Positions 1-6,643 of a stretch of DNA of 23,008 bases are shown piece after piece. Within the stretch, counting starts at the first letter, position 1, and each line of letters opens with the position of its first letter. The notes beneath the pieces are model-generated. The model was not told where the DNA came from. It did no database searches and saw only the letters and a program-made list of their open reading frames with translations. Source of the stretch: JAKSCF01 sp028279945. Its GTDB lineage: Bacteria > Bacillota > Clostridia > Peptostreptococcales > JAAYPU01. Made by a program: the position numbers and the translations under genes. The stretch spans positions 1 to 23,008 of the forward strand of contig JANQMT010000113.1 in the NCBI GenBank assembly GCA_028279945.1, written 5' to 3'.

Positions 1-172
1 TCGTTTTTTTGTGTTCATTTGGTCAGAAAATTTAGGTGGCAGATGGGCTATAAAAGTCGTGAACAAACAGGACGTTTGTTAGCAGGTATAAGTCATGGAC
101 GACGGTTTGCCTGCGGTTAGACTTTTATAGTTCATATGCCATCAAATTTTCTCCAAATGAATGCATTAACGA
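1..172 (+). ncRNA. Candidate structured non-coding RNA (rod with branched tip), 5' end outside or at window start
   Basis: Positions 1-58 pair almost continuously with 120-172. An 11-bp perfect block (48-58 with 120-130) is followed outward by helices 37-41/137-141, 25-33/144-152 and 14-20/155-161, and by a short outer helix 1-5/168-172, roughly 50 pairs in all. The wobble pairs (46-47 with 131-132, 36 with 142, 12-13 with 162-163) are G-U only if the + strand is transcribed, which supports an RNA in this orientation. The 61-nt tip holds a perfect hairpin, AACAAAC 62-68 with GTTTGTT 74-80, and a helix GCAGG 82-86 with CCTGC 110-114. GTCGT 56-60 could pair with ACGAC 99-103 as a pseudoknot. 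No open reading frame explains the region. I cannot name the family; the Clostridia/Actinobacteria raiA-type RNA is one unverified candidate. Confidence 0.5.
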
Positions 173-208
173 ATATTTATACGCCTGTATTTATTTTTCG
201 ATAGCCTC

Positions 209-230
209 ACCGCTTTCAAAGCGGTTTATT
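209..230 (+). terminator. Small terminator-like hairpin after the structured RNA
   Basis: A 7-bp stem, ACCGCTT with AAGCGGT, around a 3-nt loop is followed by a weak T-rich tract. It lies 37 nt after the rod structure and before the marR promoter, so it could end that transcript. The T tract is interrupted, so termination is uncertain. Confidence 0.4.
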
Positions 231-333
231 CATTTCTGTCAGTATTCACAGTATTCTTGAGACAAAAGTGTATATCATCCGTTTATAATGCTTCACATAT
301 GGTAAAATTAGAATATTATAAAAAAGAAATAAA

Positions 334-362
334 TTGCTTTTACTATGTAAATGGGCTAAAAT
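334..362 (+). promoter_or_regulatory. Probable promoter of the marR-MATE operon
   Basis: A -35-like TTGCTT (334-339) and a -10-like TAAAAT (357-362) are separated by 17 nt. Transcription would start near 369, immediately before the repeated operator-like sequence and 59 nt before the MarR start codon. Confidence 0.55.
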
Positions 363-374
363 ATATAGTGAAAT

Positions 375-404
375 AGTTTGATATCTAACGGTTTGATAAC
401 TAAC
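375..404 (+). promoter_or_regulatory. Tandem operator-like repeat, probable MarR binding site
   Basis: Two adjacent 15-bp direct repeats, 375-389 and 390-404, agree at 13 of 15 positions (core GTTTGATA-CTAAC). The first copy is also an imperfect palindrome centred on GATATC. The block sits just downstream of the predicted start of transcription, where a bound MarR dimer would stop RNA polymerase. That the neighbouring MarR protein binds it is an inference from location. Confidence 0.5.
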
Positions 405-427
405 TACATAAGTGGGAGGAGACTTCT

Positions 428-874
428 ATGGCAACTTCAATACAAGAAAAAAATATTAAAATGATAACCCGTTTAATTCCTCTTGTTCAACAAAAAATTG
501 GGCCGGCATATCGAAAGGTGAATGAGCAGGATAAATTTTTATATAACAACCAATTTCGTGCATTAATGATTATTGGAAATAGAGGGAGAATTACCAGCTC
601 TGAGTTAGGCGCTACGCTTTATATGAAAAAGGGGAGTGTAACCACTCTTATTGACAGCCTTATAGAAAAAGATTTGGTGACCAGAGAGAATGACAAACAA
701 GATCGTAGAAAGATTTGGATATATCTTACCGACAAGGGGAAGGTATATAAAAAAGAAAAATATCCATTGATTCAATTTGAGATATCTAAGATATTAGAAA
801 AATTACCTAAGGAAGATTTAGATATTTTTTTTGAAGGAGTAGAAAAGACGATACGAGTGCTGGAAAAGCTTTAA
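428..874 (+). CDS. MarR-family transcriptional regulator
   Basis: The 148-residue protein has the normal size for a MarR regulator. A helical N-terminus (dimer region) is followed by a winged helix-turn-helix at about residues 40-105. The recognition part reads KKGSVTTLIDSLIEK (67-81), and the wing carries the family's D-x-R motif in NDKQDRRK (88-95). The C-terminal helices complete the dimer domain. MarR dimers usually repress their own operon and a linked exporter and are released by small aromatic or toxic ligands. The MATE exporter starts 12 nt downstream with its own ribosome binding site, and a repeated operator-like element lies between promoter and gene, so autorepression is likely. 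The start codon follows GGGAGGAG with about 8 nt spacing. The ligand cannot be predicted. Confidence 0.9.
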   Translation: MATSIQEKNIKMITRLIPLVQQKIGPAYRKVNEQDKFLYNNQFRALMIIGNRGRITSSELGATLYMKKGSVTTLIDSLIEKDLVTRENDKQDRRKIWIYLTDKGKVYKKEKYPLIQFEISKILEKLPKEDLDIFFEGVEKTIRVLEKL

Positions 875-886
875 GGAGGACTAGAT

Positions 887-2266
887 ATGGATAATGCAAA
901 ACGACTGGGTGAGGAGAAAATTGGTACCCTTTTATGGAAGTTTTCTATTCCTGCTATTATTGGTATGCTGGTTAATGCACTTTACAATGTAGTAGATAGA
1001 ATATTTATAGGGCAAACAGAAGGTTCTATTGCCATAGCAGGCTTAACCATTACTTTTCCGGTAATGATTATTATACTGGCTTTTGCAATGCTTGTGGGTA
1101 TTGGCGGGGCTGCGCGTATATCTATTAATTTGGGCAAGAAGCAAAAAGAAGAAGCGGAAAAAGTGATGGGAAATGCTTTAATACTTATGGTCGGTATTGG
1201 TTTAATGTTAACCGTGTTGGGATTGTTATTATTAACCCCTATTTTAACACTTTTTAATGCCAGTGATCTTGTGCGCCCCTATGCTAGAGCGTATTTAAGT
1301 ATTATACTATTTGGATCGGTGTTTCAGATGGTTAGTTTTGGCATCAATCGATTTATTGGAGCAGAAGGGAATGCCGTTATGGCGATGATGACCATGCTGA
1401 TTGGTGCAATCGTCAACATCATATTGGATGCCATCTTTATTATGGGTATGGGAATGGGGGTACAAGGTGCCGCACTTGGAACCATTATAGCGCAACTGAT
1501 TGCATCTATATGGGTATTAGCCTACTTCTTAAGAGGCAAAAGCCTGCTTAAGTTCCGTAAAAAGAATTTGCGGTTAGAGAAGCGTGTGGTAATGGACATA
1601 TTTTCTATCGGCTCGGCACCATTTGCCATGCAGATTGCCTCTTGTTGTATTTTATTTCTATTTAATCGTGCTTTTATGATGTATGGCGGGGATATAGGGG
1701 TTTCTGCTTTTGGTATCATTTATAGCTTTGTTCTGCTGATACTGATGCCGGTATTCGGCATTAATCAAGGATGCCAACCCATTATTGGCTATAATTATGG
1801 TGCAAAACAATATGACCGTATCAAGCAAACCCTTGTTTTGGCCGGTGCATCGGCTACATTTATTGTGCTGATAGGATTTGTATTATCTCAATATGCACCG
1901 GAATTTGTGATCTCTGTTTTCAACGCCAATGATGGTGAACTTATTGAAGTGGGAAGCAAAGGGATAAAGGTTTTTTTAACCATGTTTCCGGTTGTAGGAG
2001 TTCAGATTATTTGCTCTAATTACTTTCAAGCTGTAGGAAAACCAAAAAAAGCTATGTTTCTCAGCCTTACACGACAGGTGATTTTTTTAATACCTTTGAT
2101 TTTATTATTGCCCTTAAGATATGGCTTTCTGGGTGTATGGCTTGCCGCACCTGTATCAGATTTTTTCTCTTTCATAGTGGCGACTACGGCAATATTTCGT
2201 GAAATGAAATCTTTTGACAGTCATCCCATTAAAAAAAGTAAGCCTGATTTGTTGAAAGATAACTGA
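887..2266 (+). CDS. MATE-family multidrug/toxin efflux transporter
   Basis: The 459 residues are of usual MATE length and strongly hydrophobic, with about 12 membrane segments arranged as two MatE halves. Typical sequence includes the N-terminal GTLLWKFSIPAIIGMLVNALYNVVDRIFIG region (split here as GTLLWKFSIPAIIGML, then NALYNVVDRIFIG, residues 13-42), and the second-half motif NQGCQPIIGYNYGAKQYDR near residue 292. Such proteins export cationic drugs or metabolites across the cytoplasmic membrane in exchange for Na+ or H+. The gene is preceded by AAGGAGG and lies 12 nt after marR, so the two form one operon and the exporter is probably induced when MarR binds a toxic ligand. No clear terminator follows; the next gene has its own promoter. 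Substrate and coupling ion are unknown. Confidence 0.92.
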   Translation: MDNAKRLGEEKIGTLLWKFSIPAIIGMLVNALYNVVDRIFIGQTEGSIAIAGLTITFPVMIIILAFAMLVGIGGAARISINLGKKQKEEAEKVMGNALILMVGIGLMLTVLGLLLLTPILTLFNASDLVRPYARAYLSIILFGSVFQMVSFGINRFIGAEGNAVMAMMTMLIGAIVNIILDAIFIMGMGMGVQGAALGTIIAQLIASIWVLAYFLRGKSLLKFRKKNLRLEKRVVMDIFSIGSAPFAMQIASCCILFLFNRAFMMYGGDIGVSAFGIIYSFVLLILMPVFGINQGCQPIIGYNYGAKQYDRIKQTLVLAGASATFIVLIGFVLSQYAPEFVISVFNANDGELIEVGSKGIKVFLTMFPVVGVQIICSNYFQAVGKPKKAMFLSLTRQVIFLIPLILLLPLRYGFLGVWLAAPVSDFFSFIVATTAIFREMKSFDSHPIKKSKPDLLKDN

Positions 2267-2306
2267 ACCCAGATTGAATAAAATATAAAATTTTTAAGAT
2301 CACAGG

Positions 2307-2334
2307 TTGCTTTTAATGAAGATACTTCTATAAT
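2307..2334 (+). promoter_or_regulatory. Promoter of the methionine aminopeptidase gene
   Basis: TTGCTT (2307-2312) and a perfect TATAAT (2329-2334) are 16 nt apart, 29 nt upstream of the start codon. The untranslated leader would be short (about 20 nt), leaving room for only the ribosome binding site AGGAG. Confidence 0.65.
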
Positions 2335-2363
2335 ATGTTAAAATAATCTCAGGAGATGATAAA

Positions 2364-3107
2364 ATGTCAATAGATTCGGAAAAAGATTTAATAGCATTAA
2401 AAAGGATTGGAAAAATTGTTTCGTTAGCAAGAGAAGAAATGAAAAAAGCCGTTGAGCCTGGTATTACAACTGCTGAACTTGACGATATTGGAGAAAAGGT
2501 TTTGTCAAAGTACGGTGCCAGGTCTGCTCCAAAATGTGAATGTAATTTTCCAAAGGCGACCTGTATCAGCTTAAATGATGTTGCCGCACATGGGATACCG
2601 GGTTCGTTAGTTGTGAAAGAAGGCGATACCGTAAATATTGATGTGTCTGCTGAGTTAGATGGATATTTTGGTGATACAGGGGTGACTGTTCCCGTTGGGA
2701 AAGTGTCTGCAATCAAAAAAAGTCTTATTGAGTGTTCACGTTCTGCATTAAAAAAAGCAATTGAAAAAGCCACTGCCGGAAGCAGGATTAATCAGATCGG
2801 AAGAGTGATCAACAATGAAGCTCGAAAATATGGATTTACAGTGATTAAAAACCTAGCGGGTCATGGCATTGGAAGAAGGCTGCATGAAGAGCCCAATGAT
2901 ATTTTAAACTATTGTGATAAATTAGACAGAAGAATATTGAATAATGGCATTGTATTAGCAATAGAAACTTTTATTTCAACAGGGGCTGAATATGCTTTCC
3001 AAGAAAAAGACGGCTGGACATTAAAAACGCCTGATGGAAGCTTTGTAGCACAATTTGAACATACCATTGTCGTAACAAGAAACGAACCCATCATTCTTAC
3101 AGCTTAG
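2364..3107 (+). CDS. map: Type I methionine aminopeptidase
   Basis: This cytosolic dimetal hydrolase removes the initiator methionine from new proteins. At 247 residues it is of normal bacterial type I length. The full catalytic set is visible in the expected order: His76 in AAHGIPG, metal ligands Asp93 (NIDVSAELDGYFGDTG) and Asp104, His167 in GHGIGRRLHEEP, Glu201 in IETF and Glu232 in QFEHTIVV. The start codon follows AGGAG with 7 nt spacing. The gene stands alone between its own promoter and terminator. The main clostridial map copy commonly lies in the ribosomal-protein cluster with secY, adk and infA, and none of those are here, so this may be a second copy. That is inference, because the rest of the genome is not visible. 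Confidence 0.93.
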   Translation: MSIDSEKDLIALKRIGKIVSLAREEMKKAVEPGITTAELDDIGEKVLSKYGARSAPKCECNFPKATCISLNDVAAHGIPGSLVVKEGDTVNIDVSAELDGYFGDTGVTVPVGKVSAIKKSLIECSRSALKKAIEKATAGSRINQIGRVINNEARKYGFTVIKNLAGHGIGRRLHEEPNDILNYCDKLDRRILNNGIVLAIETFISTGAEYAFQEKDGWTLKTPDGSFVAQFEHTIVVTRNEPIILTA

Positions 3108-3111
3108 CTAA

Positions 3112-3144
3112 AAACCTGGTATTTTAAAATGCTGGGTTTTTTTT
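3112..3144 (+). terminator. Intrinsic terminator after map
   Basis: AACCTGG pairs with CTGGGTT (two G-U pairs), and the stem continues through the inner ATTTTAAAAT. A run of eight T follows directly. It lies 5 nt after the map stop codon. Confidence 0.85.
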
Positions 3145-3199
3145 ATATCCAATTTAACTGACTAATCTGAATATATTGTTAATTAAATAACATAATGGT

Positions 3200-3228
3200 T
3201 TGTACGAAAAATAGTACAATCATTGTAC
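3200..3228. promoter_or_regulatory. GTAC-rich palindromic operator candidate
   Basis: A perfect palindrome, GTACAAT-C-ATTGTAC (3214-3228), shares its left arm with a second inverted repeat formed with TTGTAC at 3200-3205. Three alternating TTGTAC/GTACAA arms in 29 bp suggest a binding site for a dimeric regulator. It lies about 180 bp upstream of the predicted promoter, so it may instead serve an unseen promoter. The regulator is unknown. Confidence 0.35.
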
Positions 3229-3379
3229 ATTTTTCTGGAAAATTCTGAAATTAGATATTATAAAATATAGATTGCATTCAACACTTATATTGATTAAATT
3301 TGTCTTTTATTCTCTTAAATCATTGAAAAAAGAAGCTATATTACAAATGAGAAAAAAGGAGATCAATGTAAAATAATGA

Positions 3380-3397
3380 TTGTTAAAAAATTAACTA
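3380..3397. promoter_or_regulatory. Rex-like redox operator, box 1
   Basis: The 18 bp agree with the Rex consensus TTGTTAAnnnnTTAACAA at 13 of the 14 fixed positions. The box lies directly upstream of the -35 element at 3405. Rex is a repressor released from DNA by a high NADH/NAD+ ratio and in clostridia controls fermentation genes. Assignment is by consensus only; no rex gene is in the window. Confidence 0.6.
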
Positions 3398-3404
3398 AAA
3401 ACTA

Positions 3405-3433
3405 TTGACAAATATCAAAAATGAGAATAGTAT
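3405..3433 (+). promoter_or_regulatory. Probable promoter of the exchanger-cat1-sucD operon
   Basis: A perfect -35 TTGACA (3405-3410) and TAGTAT (3428-3433) are separated by 17 nt. Rex-like box 1 ends 7 nt before the -35, and box 2 lies about 30 nt after the predicted start. A second TTGACA at 3438-3443, with TTATAA 18 nt downstream, is an alternative promoter. Confidence 0.55.
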
Positions 3434-3435
3434 TA

Positions 3436-3454
3436 AATTGACACGCGGTCAATT
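3436..3454. promoter_or_regulatory. Perfect AATTGAC-N5-GTCAATT palindrome at the operon promoter
   Basis: A 7-bp perfect inverted repeat with 5-nt centre ACGCG lies at the predicted start of transcription of the first promoter and covers the -35 of the alternative one. Its GC-rich centre stands out in very AT-rich surroundings. It differs from the Rex consensus, so a second, unidentified dimeric regulator is suggested. Confidence 0.4.
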
Positions 3455-3470
3455 ATTTTTTTTATAAATA

Positions 3471-3488
3471 TTGTTAAAAAAATAACAA
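3471..3488. promoter_or_regulatory. Rex-like redox operator, box 2
   Basis: The sequence agrees with TTGTTAAnnnnTTAACAA at 13 of 14 fixed positions (one T to A in the right arm). It lies downstream of both candidate promoters, a position suited to blocking transcription. Confidence 0.55.
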
Positions 3489-3501
3489 AAAAAACTTAAA
3501 C

Positions 3502-3547
3502 AAGTTACATTTAAAGTAACTTTGTAACGTCAACGGTATAAAGTTAC
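3502..3547 (+). repeat. Alternating AAGTTAC/GTAAC arms in the operon leader
   Basis: AAGTTAC (3502-3508) and GTAACTT (3516-3522) form a perfect 7-bp inverted repeat with a 7-nt centre. A further GTAAC (3524-3528) and a second exact AAGTTAC (3541-3547) allow a competing hairpin. They could be alternative RNA folds in the leader or paired protein sites. No known riboswitch is recognised. Confidence 0.35.
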
Positions 3548-3591
3548 CATTGTCTTAAAGCAAAAACTGTTAAAACTTAATTTTAAACCTG

Positions 3592-3621
3592 AATAATCAA
3601 TCATGTTAAGTAATGATTATT
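3592..3621 (+). repeat. Leader inverted repeat AATAATCA/TGATTATT
   Basis: 8-bp perfect arms at 3592-3599 and 3614-3621 enclose 14 nt. A shorter nested alternative pairs AATCAT with ATGATT. No T run follows, so it is not a simple terminator. It lies just before Rex-like box 3. Confidence 0.3.
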
Positions 3622-3634
3622 ATTTTAAACGACT

Positions 3635-3652
3635 TTGTTAAAAAAATAACTA
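3635..3652. promoter_or_regulatory. Rex-like redox operator, box 3 (weaker)
   Basis: The left arm TTGTTAA is intact and the right arm ATAACTA has two departures from TTAACAA. It lies 46 bp before the exchanger start codon. With boxes 1 and 2 it makes three copies of nearly the same 18-mer in 275 bp. Confidence 0.4.
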
Positions 3653-3697
3653 ACTTTTATCAATGTTTAATTACTAAGCTGCAGGGAGGATGCAAAA

Positions 3698-5092
3698 ATG
3701 AAATTTGAATGGATTGATTTAATTACCAGCCCTTATATTTTGATGTTTTTAGCTATTGCCACAGGATTATTGTTTGGAAAAGTGAAATTTGGAAGATTTA
3801 ATTTTGGAGTGTCGGGAGCTTTGTTTACCGGTCTAATTATTGGATGGGGAATATATAGATTTGGTAATCATATTATGGCGCAAGGCGCTGATGCAGAAGG
3901 ATATACGGCAGCAAGCAAGATGATTGATGCAGGCATTATATCTTCCGGTTTTTTTAAGTTATCGCTTATATTCTTTGTAGCTGCTGTAGGATTATTAGCT
4001 GCAAAAGATATGGGCGCGGTACTTAAAAAATATGGTGCAAAGTTTGTTGTCTTAGGTATCATCATTACATTTGTAGGAGCAGGTACAACCTATGTGGCAA
4101 CATGCGGTGCAAATCTATTAGGCTTAAACTCAAATGTATATGAGGTTGCAGGCGTTTATACAGGCGCTTTGACAAGCTCGCCGGGCTTAGGTGCTGCTCT
4201 TGAGACCGCAAAAGATCATGCAGAAGAATTTATAGCAGACTATTCGGAAATGCAAAATGAGAGCAAGGACCAGGTGCTTAAAGTGATGGACCCTTCGGGA
4301 GGTTTAACGCATGAAAACACACCGGAAGTCACCGAAGAACAAGTAAAGACTTATGTTGCTAATGCCGAGGCAAGTGTTGGCATAGGGCATGCTATTGGAT
4401 ACCCCTTTGGCGTCATTATCGTCATATTTGCGGTTAACTTTTTTCATAGAATATTCAAAATGGATGTTAATGAAGAAAAAAGACGTTTTGCATTGGAAAT
4501 GGATGAAGCCAGAAAATCCGTTAAGACAAAAGACATACCCGATGGACCATTTAATCTGATTGCTTTTTCTATTACATGTGTTGTAGGATATATTTTGGGA
4601 AGCATTCAAATCAACTTAGGACCTTTAGGATACTTCAGTCTGGGTTCAACAGGCGGTGTTCTGATTACAGGACTATTACTCGGATATATGGGTAAAATTG
4701 GCCCTGTTTCATTCAGAATGGAGCCAAAATCACTAACCTTAATTAGAGAAATAGGATTGGCTTTCTTTCTGGCTATAATAGGATTAAGATATGGATACAA
4801 AGTATTTGATGCATTACTTGGATCAGGTGTATACTTAGCATTGGTATCACTTGCAGTTGGTATTTTAGCAATGCTTGCAGGGTTCTTAATCGGAAGATAT
4901 GTATTCAAATTAAACTGGATCATGCTGGCTGGAGCTATATGCGGCGGCATGACATCTACACCTGGATTGGGGGCAGCTATCGATGCCCTTGAAAGTGATG
5001 ATCCTGCTGCAGGATATGGTGCAACCTATCCATTTGCATTGCTGGGAATGGTAATATTCACAATTATACTTCATAAATTGCCGATAATATAG
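3698..5092 (+). CDS. AspT/YidE-type anion exchanger or permease
   Basis: The 464 residues form a membrane protein with two homologous halves. Each ends in the hallmark of the AspT/YidE/YbjL antiporter duplication: GALTSSPGLGAA at 156-167 and GGMTSTPGLGAA at 416-427. The halves are joined by a charged region (about 170-225 and 250-285) where many family members carry two RCK_C/TrkA-C regulatory domains. Nothing here is long enough for those, and the protein is about 100 residues shorter than AspT. AspT exchanges aspartate for alanine across the cytoplasmic membrane, and relatives are linked to dicarboxylates. The gene is first in an operon with a CoA-transferase (15 nt downstream) and an acyl-CoA reductase, so a succinate or other carboxylate carrier is the best inference. 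The start follows GGGAGG with about 7 nt spacing. Confidence 0.8.
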   Translation: MKFEWIDLITSPYILMFLAIATGLLFGKVKFGRFNFGVSGALFTGLIIGWGIYRFGNHIMAQGADAEGYTAASKMIDAGIISSGFFKLSLIFFVAAVGLLAAKDMGAVLKKYGAKFVVLGIIITFVGAGTTYVATCGANLLGLNSNVYEVAGVYTGALTSSPGLGAALETAKDHAEEFIADYSEMQNESKDQVLKVMDPSGGLTHENTPEVTEEQVKTYVANAEASVGIGHAIGYPFGVIIVIFAVNFFHRIFKMDVNEEKRRFALEMDEARKSVKTKDIPDGPFNLIAFSITCVVGYILGSIQINLGPLGYFSLGSTGGVLITGLLLGYMGKIGPVSFRMEPKSLTLIREIGLAFFLAIIGLRYGYKVFDALLGSGVYLALVSLAVGILAMLAGFLIGRYVFKLNWIMLAGAICGGMTSTPGLGAAIDALESDDPAAGYGATYPFALLGMVIFTIILHKLPII

Positions 5093-5106
5093 AGAGGTGA
5101 GTCATA

Positions 5107-6615
5107 ATGAATAAAGAAATTATAAAAGAAAGATTAAGAAATGACGCATTATATGATATGATAATGGAGGCTGATGAAGCCAGTAGAATTGTTAAAGATG
5201 GTATGGCTGTAGGTGTTAGCGGGTTTACGCCCTCCGGATACCCTAAGGCTGTGACCCTGGCTTTGGCTGAACGTGTTAAAAAGGAAAAAGACAAGTTAAA
5301 AATATCGGTTTATTCCGGTGCATCTACAGGTCCTGAGATAGATGGGGCATTTGCTGAAGCAGGTATTGTAGAAAAAAGACTTCCTTACCAAACCAATTCA
5401 GCTTTAAGAAATAAAATCAATAGTGGAGAAATAGAATATATTGATATGCATTTGAGTCATTCTACTCAGTTTATCAATTATGCACTATTAAATCATATAG
5501 ACATCACCATTGTAGAGGCTTTGGCGGTGACAAAAGAAGGGCATATTATACCTACCAGCGGTATTGGCAATACACCGGCCCTTATAAAAAATTCAGATAA
5601 AGTTATTGTAGAAATTAATCTCGCCAAACCTATGGCCCTTGAAGGAATGGCGGACATATATATGACAGAAAATCCACCCAATAGAAAGCCGATTCCTTTA
5701 AGTCATCCAAGTGATAGAATAGGTACGACTTATATTCCTTGTGGAATGGATAAAATTGCAGCAGTTGTTGTAACGGATATGCAAGATAAAACAAGGTCAT
5801 TGGGAGCGGTTGATGAGACATCTAAAAAGATATCCGAGAACATTTTAGATTTTCTAAGAGCAGAAGTGAAAGCAGGGCGGTTACCTGAGAATTTACTTCC
5901 ATTACAATCTGGCGTTGGAAGCGTTGCAAATGCAGTTTTATACGGTCTATGCGATTCGGAATTTGAGAACCTAACCTGCTATACTGAGGTGGTTCAAGAT
6001 TCCATGTTAGATTTATTAAGATGCGGTAAAGCGGTGATGGCGGCCACTACTGCGGTAAGTCCTTCACCGGAAGGTTTAGTCAAGTTTGAAGAAGAAATCA
6101 ATTACTTTAAAGATAAAATTATATTGAGACCTCAAGAAATCAGTAATAACCCTGAGGTTGCAAGACGGTTAGGTGTAATTGCTATGAATACGGCATTAGA
6201 GGTTGATATCTATGGCAATATTAATTCGACACATGTTATGGGATCAAAGATGATGAATGGAATAGGCGGTTCCGGGGATTTTGCCAGAAATGCATATCTA
6301 ACCATATTCAGTACAGCATCTATAGCAAAGAATGGTGACATTTCATCCATCGTTCCCATGGTATCTCATGTTGACCACACTGAGCATGACAGCATGGTAA
6401 TCGTCACCGAGCAAGGATATGCTGATTTAAGAGGTTTGAGTCCAAAGGAAAGAGCAATAACAGTCATCCAAAACTGTGCGCATCCCGACTATAAAGATCA
6501 GTTAATGGATTACTTTAACAGAGCCTATGAAAGCGGCGCCAAGCATACACCACATATCTTGGATGAAGCATTGTCTTGGCATTCTAAATTCATGAAAACA
6601 GGATCTATGAAGTAA
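5107..6615 (+). CDS. cat1: Acetyl-CoA hydrolase/transferase family, Cat1-type succinyl-CoA:acetate CoA-transferase
   Basis: Moves coenzyme A between carboxylates, probably acetyl-CoA (or succinyl-CoA) and succinate (or acetate), in the cytosol through a glutamyl-CoA thioester. The 502-residue length fits the Cat1/AarC class. The catalytic glutamate is expected in YTEVVQD and falls at Glu294, the number known for the Acetobacter aceti enzyme AarC. Other family marks are GVGSVANAVLYGL (269-281), GIGGSGDFARNAY in the CoA-binding part, and VTEQGYADLRGLSPKERA near the C-terminus. It is followed after 28 nt by the SucD-like dehydrogenase, as Cat1 and SucD are linked in Clostridium kluyveri succinate fermentation. 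The exact acid pair cannot be read from sequence; 4-hydroxybutyrate or propionate CoA-transferase activity is possible. Confidence 0.85.
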   Translation: MNKEIIKERLRNDALYDMIMEADEASRIVKDGMAVGVSGFTPSGYPKAVTLALAERVKKEKDKLKISVYSGASTGPEIDGAFAEAGIVEKRLPYQTNSALRNKINSGEIEYIDMHLSHSTQFINYALLNHIDITIVEALAVTKEGHIIPTSGIGNTPALIKNSDKVIVEINLAKPMALEGMADIYMTENPPNRKPIPLSHPSDRIGTTYIPCGMDKIAAVVVTDMQDKTRSLGAVDETSKKISENILDFLRAEVKAGRLPENLLPLQSGVGSVANAVLYGLCDSEFENLTCYTEVVQDSMLDLLRCGKAVMAATTAVSPSPEGLVKFEEEINYFKDKIILRPQEISNNPEVARRLGVIAMNTALEVDIYGNINSTHVMGSKMMNGIGGSGDFARNAYLTIFSTASIAKNGDISSIVPMVSHVDHTEHDSMVIVTEQGYADLRGLSPKERAITVIQNCAHPDYKDQLMDYFNRAYESGAKHTPHILDEALSWHSKFMKTGSMK

Positions 6616-6643
6616 TATTTATAAACTAAGGAGGAACTGACAA

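Larger units (their letters stand above)
3145..3697. other. 553-bp AT-rich intergenic regulatory region
   Basis: No credible gene is seen on either strand; the longest in-frame starts give peptides of about 10 codons without a well-placed ribosome binding site. The region holds three Rex-like boxes, a promoter, two palindromes and several leader hairpins, listed separately. The leader from the predicted start of transcription to the exchanger gene is about 250 nt, long for a simple metabolic operon. Confidence 0.7.

Noticed and set aside
1..172. 6S RNA, SRP RNA or T-box leader as the identity of the long rod structure
   Set aside because: There is no large symmetric central bubble as in 6S RNA, no GGAAG-type SRP tip and no T-box GGGTGG-ACCGCG sequence; the branched tip does not fit these classes.
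257..289. TTGAGA and TATAAT as a promoter for marR
   Set aside because: The spacing is 21 nt, too long for a normal sigma-A type promoter; the 334-362 pair with 17 nt is better.
2300..2773. 157-codon open frame on the - strand over map
   Set aside because: It lies opposite the strongly supported map gene with all catalytic residues, has no family features and looks like a frame shadow.
3377..3409. Short peptide gene after AAAAGGAG in the map-exchanger gap
   Set aside because: The nearest well-spaced ATG is followed at once by a stop, and the 10-codon frame at 3377 is too far from the ribosome binding site.
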